From Diplonema papillatum (taxonomy: Eukaryota > Euglenozoa > Diplonemea > Diplonemida > Diplonemidae), in contig JAPJBO010000031.1 of the NCBI GenBank assembly GCA_030068145.1, positions 1-64,000 on the forward strand: a DNA stretch of 64,000 nucleotides, in the 5' to 3' direction. This document shows positions 16,598 to 26,721 of this stretch, piece after piece (the first letter of the stretch is position 1; each line of letters opens with the position of its first letter). The position numbers were made by a program, and so were the translations under genes. The notes below the pieces were generated by a model, which saw only the letters and a program-made list of their open reading frames with translations, searched no databases and was not told the DNA's origin.

Positions 16598-17806
16598 GTG
16601 AGCGGGCTCGCCCGCACAGCGCCAGTACAAATTTCTCCCCAACTTCCCGGTTCAACCAATCAAACAATCGAGACGTCGTTCATAGCCGACCGTGTGCTGG
16701 AAGACATAAAGGCGAGTCTTGGGAGTCCTTCCGCGGTCCGGACGACCAACCCCGCCCAAATCCCAACCCTCAAACCCGAGAGCAGCGCTTTACTCGTAAG
16801 CATGCCAACCAGCTGCATGCCCTCTCGAGGATCCTCGCCCGAGGTCGCCGAACAGCTGAGGCAGCCGGTGCGCGTCACTTCAGTGGTAGGTCGTGCGATT
16901 CAGCAGCTGGTTTCAGCCAAGATTGCGGATCCCACCTGCAGCGCCCGGGCGAAGCACAGAGAACGCAACATGTCGGTGGCGGAAGCGCGACGGGAGTTGG
17001 GACGCATTGTGGGTCAGGCATGGGCGGTGTCGACCGTTTCGGACCGGCAGAACATGTACAGGAGACTCCATACATGGGCGTCGGAGCGCAATTTGCAGGT
17101 CAATCCGGATACAGCATGCCTGTTTGTGGTGGCAACGTCGGTCGAACCCCAGGGGATGTTGGCATATGCTCGGTCCCTGTCGGCAGCTTTTGGCCATATG
17201 GGTATCAATGCCCAGTCTTTGAAGGCGTTGGCTACAGCACTTCGTGGTATGGGGGCGGCTATCCCGCTGAACCAGTCCTTGGCGGTGCCGAAAGATACAC
17301 TGGTGGAATGGGCTCTCCGACAGGACCCTCGTGTGTGCCTGGCGGCTTTGGTTGCATGGAAGACGGCTTCGCGCTGGGGAGACGTGTGCAATTTGGCCAG
17401 GCGCCATTTTGTTTTGGTGACGGACAAGGAGGTGATTGTGGATTGGCACAACCTGCCCAAGGGCCGCAGCCGGAACCCGTACAGCAAGAGCAAGCTGGTG
17501 GTCATTGCGGGACCGTTGACGGCAGCAATTGCGGCGTTGATTCGAAGCCTGGGCGACTTTCAACAGTTGTCGGGAATCACGGCGTCTCAGCTGGACCGGA
17601 TGTGGGCAGCAGACCCGTCGATGAGTCAGTTCTCGGCTCACTCGATCAAGCGAGGTGCTGTGGACCACTTGATGGAGGCAAAGGCTGGGGGGGCTCCGTT
17701 TCCGGCACATTTGATCTCTCGCTTGGCAAAACACGCCAACGACGTCGATCCGACGGTGGCGGACATGACGGTCCGGTACGTCTCGAACTCGGTGGCTTGT
17801 AGCTGA
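16598..17806 (+). CDS. Tyrosine recombinase part of YR element B
   Basis: It matches the recombinase of element A over ~300 residues, with WKTASRWGDV, AHSIKRGAV and a Tyr in MTVRYVSNS. It lies 22 bp after the gag-like frame. The end of the frame coincides with the start of satellite DNA. Confidence 0.75.
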   Translation: MSGLARTAPVQISPQLPGSTNQTIETSFIADRVLEDIKASLGSPSAVRTTNPAQIPTLKPESSALLVSMPTSCMPSRGSSPEVAEQLRQPVRVTSVVGRAIQQLVSAKIADPTCSARAKHRERNMSVAEARRELGRIVGQAWAVSTVSDRQNMYRRLHTWASERNLQVNPDTACLFVVATSVEPQGMLAYARSLSAAFGHMGINAQSLKALATALRGMGAAIPLNQSLAVPKDTLVEWALRQDPRVCLAALVAWKTASRWGDVCNLARRHFVLVTDKEVIVDWHNLPKGRSRNPYSKSKLVVIAGPLTAAIAALIRSLGDFQQLSGITASQLDRMWAADPSMSQFSAHSIKRGAVDHLMEAKAGGAPFPAHLISRLAKHANDVDPTVADMTVRYVSNSVACS

Positions 17807-18650
17807 CCTTTTTCGACGAATTATTGCTCCGATGAAAAGGACTGAAAAATAGACCCGGAAACGAAAAAGTATGTGCGTGGTTCGTGGGTCCGTGCAAGAT
17901 GCAGGACACCGTGCGTGGAAACCACCGGTGTGCATTGGGAAGAACGGGATTCAATCCCCGGTTGGCGACATTTTCCCGCTGGTCCACATCGTAGACCTTT
18001 TTCGACGAATTTTTGCTTGCGATCAGCTCCGATGAAGAGATCCGCGAAAAATAGACCCGGAGACGAAAAACTATGTGCGTGGTCAGTAGTTTTACAATTT
18101 GCAGGGCACCGGGTAGAAACCACCCGTGTGCTTTGAACACGGACGGTATCGATCCCCTGGCTGGTGGCATTCTGTTGTTGGTCCGCGTAGCACCTTTGTC
18201 GACAAAGTTTTGCTCGCGATCAGCTTCGATGAAGAGATCTGTGAAAGATAGACCGGGAATCAAACACTACGTGCGTGGTCCGTGGGTTCTTACAGGATGC
18301 AGAGCACCGGGCTTGGAAATCACCTGGTGTGCATTGAGCAGGACGGGTATCGATCCCCTGGTCAGGCTGGTGGTGACATTATGTTGCTGGTTCACGCAGC
18401 AGACCTTTTTCGACGACTTTTTGCTCGCGATCAGCTCCGATGACGAGATCCGTGAAAATTAGACCTAGGGACCATCCAGTATGTGCGTGGTTCGTGGGTC
18501 CTTACAAGATGCAGGGCACCGGGTGTGGAAACCGCACCAGCTTTGCAGTGGGAAGACAGGGATCGACCCCTGGCTGGTGACATTTCTCGGCTGGTCCACC
18601 GTGACTCCACATGGCAGACCTTTTTCGAATTCTTGCCCAATCGACACAGA
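17807..18650 (+). repeat. ~190-215-bp satellite between YR elements B and C
   Basis: Units begin CCTTTTTCGACGAATT at 17807, 17996, 18193, 18404 and 18619. Each holds a conserved GATGAAGAGATC...AGACCCGG block, then TATGTGCGTGGTTCGTGGGT, a CCGGGTGTGGAAACCAC block, and a B-box-like GGTATCGATCCCC. Single units recur at ~28456-28560 (+) and ~28790-28890 (-), so this is a dispersed repeat that became a tandem array here. Confidence 0.85.
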
Positions 18651-18654
18651 TGAA

Positions 18655-21600
18655 CTCATACCGTGTGGCGGCAGTCTGCGAATCGGACGGCTTTCACATC
18701 CGCACTCCTCCGCGGTCTGATCCAGCCTCCGAGTCGCGAGCCGCACCGCAGGCTTACTGCCCGCATACCGGATGTTGTCGATCCAAATGTCGACGATGAC
18801 ATCCCGTTCCGCAAACTCCGGACACACGAAGTCCTCATGCCCGCCGGCCACCGCTGCCAAGGTGTGCATCAACTCCGGCGCACACGAGTGTCCCATGGGA
18901 AGCCGCAGAAGTTCCCACCAACCACCATCGGAGTCAGCGAACCTGAAGAGATGACGCAACTCCGGCGGGATGTCAATGGCGTAAAAGCCGTCTTGAAATC
19001 CCGGGGTGAGCCACACTCCTCGCGGCTCGCCCCCAGGTAGCCCGAAACGTGTCCGAGGGCACAGATGCTTCGTAACCCACCTCTTGAGCGGCTCGGTTAC
19101 CGTCCACCGTCCACAAGATGAAGCGCTGCCGCAGCGCCCCTTCCTTCTCCTCCGCACTGTGAAAGGGACCGAAGCGAACGGGCTGGGACCGGTTGAACTG
19201 CGGGCAATCCCGTTTTCCGCAAGCAAAGATGGATAGTTGGGACGAAGGGTCGAGGGGGACCCGATTGCCGTCTCCGTCTCGACACGGGAAAATAGTGTTG
19301 AACGCCACGTATCGTCAAAGCGTCGGAGGGTTTCCTCATTCCGCGCACGAAGCTTCTCGACAGACATCGGCTTGATCGACGCGACATGCAATGGCGAAGC
19401 GCGCTCCTCCTTGCTTCGCGGCAGCCGCGTCGAACCGAATTGACCACTGCGGAGGTATCCCGTCACAAGTGCTTCGTCACCTTGCCGGTCTCGAGTGCCC
19501 TGGCAAGGTCCACGTCGCCCCCGGCGTACCGGAGCGTGGTCCTCGACAGCGTCCCGGGTCCGCCCTCCTCCTCGTGCTTCGTCAGCCGGTCGATGAGGTG
19601 CGGCGACAGCTTGCCGCTGGTCAGCAACGGCAAGGTGCTTCACCGCTCGGCGTTTGATGGAGTGCGCGGTACCCCTGCATCTGCGTCGACTGGCCCCACA
19701 GTGCGTCCAGCGCCGACGTTGTCAACGCCGACAGAGGAGCGAAGATGCACAATTGGAAGGGTGTATATTTCGCGTACAGAACGGCGACTTCCGCCGTCAA
19801 CGGTCCCTGGATGACCGCAAACCGCGACGCCTTGAACGGATCCTGCTTCCGCCCCTTCGGCGCCTGGAACCAATCCACGATGACCTCCTTCTGCGCCACC
19901 AGGAGGAACTGAACGGACGAAAGCTCCGCCTAACGCGATGCCGTCTTCCACGCGACCAGAACCGCCAGACGAACGGACGACTGCTGCTGCCTGGCCCAAG
20001 ACACAAGCTTCCGCCTCTCGATTGGCGTCGCCTGGTTCTCCGGGATAGCCGCCCCACCCCCGCGCAAGGCCTTGGCCAAGACCCGCAGGGGGTGGTTCTC
20101 GAACCCCAATGCCCCACCGACAGGGCCTTCGTGTAGGCGAGCTGTCCCTGGGGCCGAACACCCGTTGCCGCCACGAACAGGCATGCCGAGTCTGCGTTCA
20201 TCCCAACTCCACGTTCTGTTGTCCATGCCAGCAGCCGCCGCCACACAGGCTTCGACGCTCCTGCGTAGTCGACCGGGCCCACATGTCTGCCACGACCGCC
20301 GACATCTTCGGAGCTTCGGAGCCATCTCCACGGTAATCGCACCCTCTTGTCCGACCGGTACGGTTCGTGCCTCTAGACGAAATGAGGCGGTAGACTGCCA
20401 TGCCTATCTCCGATGTCGGCATCCCTTCGGTTCCCGGCAACGGCGGCGCACAGGTTGGTCGCTGTGACGATGAGGTCGTTGACCGTGAGGAGCTGCAATC
20501 GAACCCACATCATTGGCCGGGTCGGTGTTGGTGGTTGCATCGACCCTCAACGCGGGATGAAGATCCACTTGGTGTGTAGGCATGGGAATCGGCTGGGACG
20601 AAGTTTTGAACGGGCGGGGGTGCGTCGGAAAGACATTCGACGGAGGGAGGAACTTCATTCGCACGGGAGGTGAGTGGGTCGACACGACGGTGGAACGAGG
20701 GAAGAACTTCATCCGCGTGAGCTGTTGTTGCATTGGAACTGGCTGTTGAAGCCTGGGCCGGGTGGGTGCCAGTCATTTCCCGCCGGCCTTTCCGTTTCCT
20801 GGCTGCCTCGGCCTGAAGGCCGGCTTCTTCGTCGGACCCCTCTCCTTCTTGCCGCGCAGAACCGCGGCGGCCTTGTCCAACGGGTCCTCAGCCTGAGACC
20901 CGATTTGTCGGAGGAGGTCCCGACGGCTCATCCCCTCCTCCATGTACAGCTTCTGAAGCCGGAGTTGCTTCAGAACCTCATTTCCCAGCCTCAGCTGGTC
21001 GGGCTGCGCGTCCATCCCTCAGTGGCCGACATGGCCAATATCCAGCATCGGAGCATGCCGAACGTGCTGTCGAGCTGCTCGTCTAAGTTTACTAAGGGAA
21101 TTCTGCAAGCAGAGTTGGATCCCTAGCTCACCATGAGCCCAGGTTTGGGTGGTGGTGGCGGTGGGTTGGACATCTTCTTTTTGCCCGCCCACCCTTCCCC
21201 CTGGCGGCTTGCTGCAAAACATGCAAGCACCGCGATGCCCCCCTCGTTAGTTTAGTTCTCACAATCCTTCGTTTCCTCTCGTGTTCCCGGCATTGGCTCC
21301 GGTTTATTCCTCGTGTTATTCCGCTCACGTTTCCTGCACAACGGCGCGTAGACGAATTCCCACCCGGAAGGTGAGCCCTCCCACACACGTAAGCCGATTC
21401 GACGTCCCGGATCAAACCCCACGGGTCCAGGAGCAGGGGCTCCCGCCACTCTCGGACGTCCTTGGCGTCCTTCGCGAACACCCTGGGGGCAACGTTTTCT
21501 TCCTCTTCCTGTCTCCCTCTTCCCGTCAGACTCCATTGGCTGCGGCGTTGGCTGCGCGGTCGCTGACGCTACCGCGGGCGACGGCTAGTGCGCAATGCCC

Positions 21601-21800
21601 ATCAGCTGCGTCTGCATCTGCTGCAGCACCTGCATCATGTGCGCTTGTTGCTGTTGTTGCGCCCGCATTTCCCGCTGCTGCGCCTGCATTTGTCTGTTGT
21701 GGCTGGGTTGCTTCTGACTGCGTGCAGGATCCTTCCCCGACCAAAAGGCTTTGCTTCAGTCGTTCCTCTGTGATAGCTGCTGCCGGTTCTGGATAACTTC
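18655..21800 (-). mobile_element. YR retroelement C (broken fossil, minus strand)
   Basis: On the minus strand, from right to left: gag-like part (~21790-20770, interrupted by repeat R1), tyrosine recombinase (~20440-19640), then RT (~19600-18655). This again gives the order gag-YR-RT. RT landmarks include WWELLRLPMGHSCAPELM and IVDIWIDNIRYAGS; recombinase landmarks include KEVIVDWFQAPKGRK. It is clearly broken in several places and older than A and B. Confidence 0.7.
21075..21365 (+). repeat. Dispersed repeat R1, copy 2, inside the gag part of element C
   Basis: It has the same landmarks as 1672-1918 (GGGAATTCTGC, TGAGCCCAGGTTTGGGTGG, GAATTCCC). Gag-like similarity to element B is found on both sides (RDVESAYVCGR on one, LRLGNEVLKQLRLQ on the other), so R1 inserted here after the retroelement did. 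Confidence 0.65.
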
Positions 21801-21904
21801 ACCCGCCGCTGTGCCGCGCCCTCGTGCGAGGCCGACACTCCAACCGTATGACTTGGCATTGAGTTCATCGAGCTCTTGAAGGCTCGCACCGTCCACACGC
21901 AACT

Positions 21905-22085
21905 TGTGGAGGCTCTCTGGGACAACCTCTAAAAGCTTGTTGAGGCTCTCTGGGACAACCTCTAAAAGCCTATTTTCGAAGTGGGACAACCTCTACAAGT
22001 TTGTTTTCGAAGTGGGACAACCTCTAAACGTTTGTTTTCGAGGTGGGACAACCTCTAAAACCTTGTTTTCGAAGCGGGACAATCA
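21905..22085. repeat. ~30-bp tandem repeat GTGGGACAACCTCTAAA
   Basis: About six units of GGGACAACCTCTAAAAGC, spaced by TTGTTTTCGAAGT, lie just left of element C's 5' side. Confidence 0.8.
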
Positions 22086-22589
22086 CAGTTTCACTGAGGG
22101 TGAACCACGAAAAGTCAATTAGAGAACTTCACACAGCCTTCAGGGTGTGGTTGGCAAAAATTCAAGTTTTTACATGTCTTCGCCGCTGCCGAATGCCGAC
22201 AGGTGGGACTACAGGTTCCCTTCTGTGCTCCGCGAGGCTTGAACTCGATCCTTTGCCTATGAGCCACCTTCCAAAAGGAAGTTCCGCGTGCGCGAGATGG
22301 AGTCTTTTTAGAGTTAAAGTTCGCTTGAAATTCCGGGGTTTTAGGGTCTCCGTGTGACCGTTCATGAATGGGTTCTCTTAGAGCAAGAAAGGGCTATGTG
22401 GTTACGGGTTGTATATTTAGTGCATGCTTTCGTTATGGGTTATGGCTAGCCATGTCCGGGACTGTTTGTGACCGACACCAAGTACATTCCTTCGTGGAGT
22501 GTAGTCTTGGGCCCCCCACGTTCTACAAGTTGAGCAGGGGTTGCCTTGTAGCCCGTACCGGTCTGTTGTCCGCGTTTATATGTATTTTC
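22086..22589. other. Gene-free spacer
   Basis: No supported gene is seen. On the minus strand near 22210-22280 is a weak tRNA-like A box/B box pair (GGTGGCTCATAGGCAAAGG and GAGTTCAAGCC), too close together for a normal tRNA. Confidence 0.3.
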
Positions 22590-23060
22590 TCGCAGTGTGG
22601 TGCTTGGATTTCGCGATTTTTGTCGGTCGTTATTCGGCTCATGCGAAGATGCTCTCACAGACAAGGCCCGCGCGGTACTCGCCGAGGCGATCGGCACCAC
22701 GTTACTTTTGGATCTGCAGCGGGTCTTGGCGATTTTAATGCTCGTGAATGAGGAGGACGAAGCTCGCGTGTCACTAGCTGTTAAGAAGATTGTCGGAAAA
22801 TTTGATGTACTCCCGCCTTCACTGGCGAGTCTCATCCAGGCCCCGGTCGAGGGTACCTTCTGTGTCGGTTCCCTCTGCAGCGGTCCCGTCCGCGTCGGTG
22901 GCGCCTCCGGTGGCGGCATCCGCGGGCGCATCGATGCAGGACCAGCTGCAGCTGATGGTCATGCAGCAGCAGTCGAAGGATAACCGAATAGCTATCGACG
23001 GCATTTTGCACGAACCTTGGTCCGTTCAAACCAGACGAAACTGGCCCAGCTAGGGGGGCT
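22590..23060 (+). mobile_element. Gag-like relic of a fourth YR element
   Basis: The stretch encoding LLLDLQRVLAILMLVNEEDE and LPPSLASLIQAP aligns with MGRMLVLLMNAEKEKP and LAGYLPPLP of the gag-like part of element B, followed by a Gln-rich segment (QLQLMVMQQQSK). No recombinase or RT follows. It is broken and old. Confidence 0.45.
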
Positions 23061-23828
23061 CATCGACCGGTTGCGACTCGGCCGTATCCAGGCTGTAGGT
23101 ACGCTCCAATGTGTAGGTCGCGGCTGCCTGCTAAGAAACCCCTGGAAGACGAACACTAGTTAAAAAGCCAGAAATGGGCAAAAATGTACCGAACGTGTCA
23201 TGCAATGTTGGCGGTGGCTCCCAGCTCTTGGGAGCTGGCTCTTTGGGAGTTGTGAAGAGACAGCGGGAGCTGGGGTTCTGGTGGTTTTTTTAGCTGGTCC
23301 TCGCAGTGTTCGCTTTAAGACCGGTGGCCCAGTCATTTTTCAAAACCGCCTCTGGGCAGTTTTTTTATTTCGAAGCTTGCCAGGCGTGGGTTGGGACCGT
23401 TCCCGATGGCGTCGTATTGTGACGCCATCGGTACCTTTTTTGATTCATACCGATTGCGACATCATCGGTACCTCAATCCTGTAGACCGGGAAAAGTTGCA
23501 GCACGGCCAAGTGTCGCACAGCCAAGTCCAAGAGTGCGCTATGGGCCACACGTATTTTCTCCGAAAATGGAGCGTAAGCGCCGTGCATCTGACAACGTTG
23601 CCGTGCGAAGACTAACACATAGACGCTGCAACCTCGAACCCAGTTTTCCCCCCGTGTCCCCCGTTTTCCTCCTACCGGGGTTACAAGTATGATATTAGAA
23701 GCTGTGCCGTGATCGACATACGTGAGTTGTGACGAACTCCGGTTTGCCTATGAGGCCTTGAAATTACAGCAAGGACACAACGCCAACTTCAGGACTGCCA
23801 ATGGAGTACACAAGCTCAAGGGGGGAAT
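23061..23828. other. Gene-free spacer
   Basis: I see no conserved ORF, RNA gene or clear repeat. GATGGCGTCGTATTGTGACG with CACAATACGACGCCATCG-like complement near 23406-23430 forms a short hairpin. Confidence 0.3.
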
Positions 23829-24116
23829 ATGCCTAGCGAAAAGATGAGCCCCGCACTGATCAACGCCCTTGCTGTGGCTGTCGCGGAGCACCAGAAGTTG
23901 CTACAGCGAATTGGTGAAGCTCATTCCGCAGCCATGCGGCGAGCAGTTGAAAAACACAAAATCTTATTGAAAACAAGAGCCAAACAGTTGCCTTTGACGA
24001 CGAGTTTTAAAACGCGGAAATGTTTTCCTTGTCGCGCAGCATTACATTTGCCCCCATACCAACCAGCTACACATGAAAGCGTGGACAAAGCTGGAACTAG
24101 CGACGAAAAAGAGTAG
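23829..24116 (+). CDS. Small hypothetical protein (95 aa)
   Basis: An uncharacterised short ORF with a helical N-half (LINALAVAVAEHQKLLQRIG, then AAMRRAVEKHKILLKTRAK) and a basic, Cys-poor C-half. Amphipathic spacing of Leu and Ala is protein-like, but there is no known motif and no neighbour to explain it. It may be a chance ORF or an exon remnant. Confidence 0.2.
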   Translation: MPSEKMSPALINALAVAVAEHQKLLQRIGEAHSAAMRRAVEKHKILLKTRAKQLPLTTSFKTRKCFPCRAALHLPPYQPATHESVDKAGTSDEKE

Positions 24117-24329
24117 GGTTGCCTCCAGGCTACCGGGTGACACAGCAATGTGTAGCCAGGCATCCTCCCCGGTCGCTTACGCTTCTTGCATCTTTCACAC
24201 TGTTAGGCATCCGTCTTGTTGCTGTCGGATGACACCCGAGTCACCAGCGCTTCAACCTATTAGCCATGCTGCAAAATGAATGTCTTGCCGTCTCCGTAAA
24301 AAGAGCCTCCGCGTGCCTTTATTTGAAGC

Positions 24330-24430
24330 CTGCTCCTTTTTAGCGTTACCAATGCATTGTTGGTAGTAGTTGGCAGCGTACTAAAAGCAACTCACCAAAT
24401 CAGGTGAAAAGCCGCTAGTGCGCACAAACA
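24330..24430 (+). repeat. Dispersed repeat R3, copy 1
   Basis: AATGCATTGTTGGTAGTAGT, then GGCAGCGTACTAAAAGCAAC and CTCACCAAATCAGGTGAAAA, recurs at 53600-53692 with few changes. The palindromic AATGCATT core also recurs at ~48938. Confidence 0.8.
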
Positions 24431-24783
24431 AATAGCTTCAACGTTCTCCATGCTGGGCAGAAGCTGCTCATATTCCTCTTGATCCTGCTTTTTGAAAGAA
24501 AGTCAATCCTTGCTCTGAAAGCGAGTTCTTCCTTTCTTGCGAATGCGATGCTTTTTTATGTTATCAACGCGTTGTTGGTACAAGACTAGCCGTTGACAAC
24601 GGACCACTTGAAAACGTGCCAACGCAGGTGAGTGCACGAGCAAAATAATGCGCCATAAACCCCGTGCATATTATGTACTTATTTATTAGTAAATAATACA
24701 CGGGAAAGCAAATAATAAACGAATCGATTTATGAAACGGGTTTGCGGGAAGTAAATAACAAATGAAATTATTTGTAAGAGTCT
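24431..24783. other. AT-rich gene-free spacer
   Basis: 24640-24780 is rich in TTTATTAGTAAATAATA-like sequence. No gene is seen. Confidence 0.4.
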
Positions 24784-26435
24784 GGTGTGATCCGTATGCC
24801 CGGTGCAAACCCGGCACAAACCCGGCACAAACCCGGAAAAACTCAAGGGGGGTCCGATTTTTTTTTATTTTGCACCACCCTTCAGGTTATGGCAGGTGAT
24901 CGCTGCAATCAAGCTAAACAGACTGCACCAGGGTCCTGTCGAGTAAAAACCAACACCAATTAATAATATTATGTAAGGCGGCACCGAAAGTGTAGGTCCA
25001 CCGCAGAAGGTACCCGGAATACTTTGCCATTGCAGCGCTGAATGCACATCTCTGACACACTATTTTCCAAAGCCTCCAGAGGGCAAGCCCGGTTGTGCTT
25101 GACGCAACGGACTACAACCGACCACCAGCCAGCAATTGCCTCAAACTCCCCCGATACTACGGGAACCGAGGAGCCTAGTACAAGCAGATTAACCCTCTGC
25201 CCTCGCTGTTTCCAAATGAAGCATCATTTCCAAATTCGTGTGTCATGCTGGCTCTTGCCGGATGCTAGCGAGCGAGCGTTACTTCACCACCGCGCCGTAG
25301 CCTCCCTTGTGCCCTGGGTTCCATGATTGGCTGTTCTCGGCCGGTATGCCCGGTCGGTGTTTCCTCGTCTTTCACTTCTTCTTCAATTGTTTAACCCCAA
25401 CGTCCGGGTCTGCCACTGGTGCGGCCCCGTTTCTCCGCTCCTCTGTCTCTTCTGCTTCACCCCATGCTTCCATCCGGGCCTGCCTGCGCTTCCAGTCCGC
25501 AGGGTATTGTTCCTGGGTGAATCTTCCATTTCGGGTCCCCGTTTTCGAGCGACCTGCCTGAGGTACGGCACGCTCTCGCTTGCCATCTTGCCTGCTCGTA
25601 GAACGGCCTCGAATGCCTGCATTTGCGGCACTCATCGTCTGCATCGATGTTCTGCATCCGCGGTACGTGCTTACTTTTCAGTCACTTTTCAGTCGACAAC
25701 TACTGCTCCCGACACATTGAGCTAATGCTAACTCCACTGCAGAACGAGTGGTGACCTGTCTCTGCTAATTGCGTGACGCTTGTTTGCACGCAGTTGCGCG
25801 TCCACGAACGCCACGCACCCATGCTCGGTAGCCATTCCTCCCAGCTGCCGGGGTTGTTGGTACCCGCATTTTGGAGTGCATCAAAACCTCTGCAGAGCTC
25901 AGACAGGGGCTTGGTCAGCCACAGTTTGAAAGGATGCGGAACCAAAGGTAGCAGTCTGCTCAGGCCATCTTAAGCCATCCGACACACCTTCAAGGCGAGG
26001 GAATACCGGTTGTACTTGATGGGCGGGGAACCCGCCCGTCCGAACCGCTTGTTGCCGACTTCTGTTCCGATGGCACAGCCGAGCGGGTTGAGCGTGGGAA
26101 CTTCTGTCCCTCGTTCTGATCCGATGGAGATGCTGCTTCTCTTTCCGTTTTCCAAGCTACAGAAGGGGCCTCAAACCGACGAAATATTCACGATACCGAA
26201 GCCCATAGGCTGAACATAACAGAAGGGCGAGGGACCGCAAAGAGCGGGACAAACCTCCACGAGCACCAGACGATCATGAAACGTGGCAAAATCCACCGCA
26301 AAGCCTGAAATCTCCACGACCAAGGGTGCTAGCGGGTGCTGGGGAGACAAAAATAAAAAACCCGGACCCCCCCCCCGGTACAAACCCGGCACAAACCCGG
26401 CACAAACCCGGAAAAACTCCAGGGTGGATCACACC
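24784..26435 (-). mobile_element. Candidate 1.65-kb inverted-repeat DNA element
   Basis: The ends are GGTGTGATCC (24784-24793) and GGATCACACC (26426-26435). Further in, ATTTTTTTTTATTTT/GGGGGGTCCG on the left is mirrored by AAAAATAAAAAACCCGGACC on the right. Between these, both ends carry GGCACAAACCC minisatellite units in the same, not inverted, direction. Minus-strand fragments inside look protein-like (SWEEWLPSMGAWRSWTRNCV near 25800; AIGTEVGNKRFGRAGSPP near 26050). No target duplication is clear, and no transposase motif is identifiable. It is decayed. Confidence 0.4.
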
Positions 26436-26459
26436 AAAAAATAATGCGCAATTTATTTC

Positions 26460-26570
26460 GCCTACATACCTATATTTAGCCTATATTTAGCCTATATTTA
26501 GCCCATATTTAGCCTATATTTAGCCTATATTTCGCCTATATGAGCCTATATTTCGCCTATATTTTTATTA
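26460..26570. repeat. 14-bp tandem repeat CCTATATTTAGC
   Basis: About eight near-exact units lie in AT-rich DNA next to the inverted-repeat element. Confidence 0.85.
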
Positions 26571-26721
26571 TTTTTTGGGAAAAACGCGAAAATAATCGAA
26601 TATAGGCTACCGTCCCGCTCTTAATTTATAGGCTCTTTATTCGCGCGCTCTTAATTAGCGGGGGTTTTAATTTATGAATAACTATTTTTTCATCGGCCCG
26701 AAGATTTTGGGCTGAAATTAA

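Larger units (their letters stand above)
15466..17806 (+). mobile_element. YR retroelement B (incomplete fossil)
   Basis: It contains a gag-like part (15535-16576) and a tyrosine recombinase (16598-17806). No RT part follows; satellite DNA begins at 17807. The order gag then YR supplies the upstream half of the arrangement seen in A. The copy is incomplete, and its coding parts look open. Confidence 0.75.

Noticed and set aside
22205-22290. Possible tRNA gene on the minus strand
   Set aside because: B-box-like GAGTTCAAGCC and A-box-like GGCTCATAGGC are present, but too close together, with no anticodon arm.
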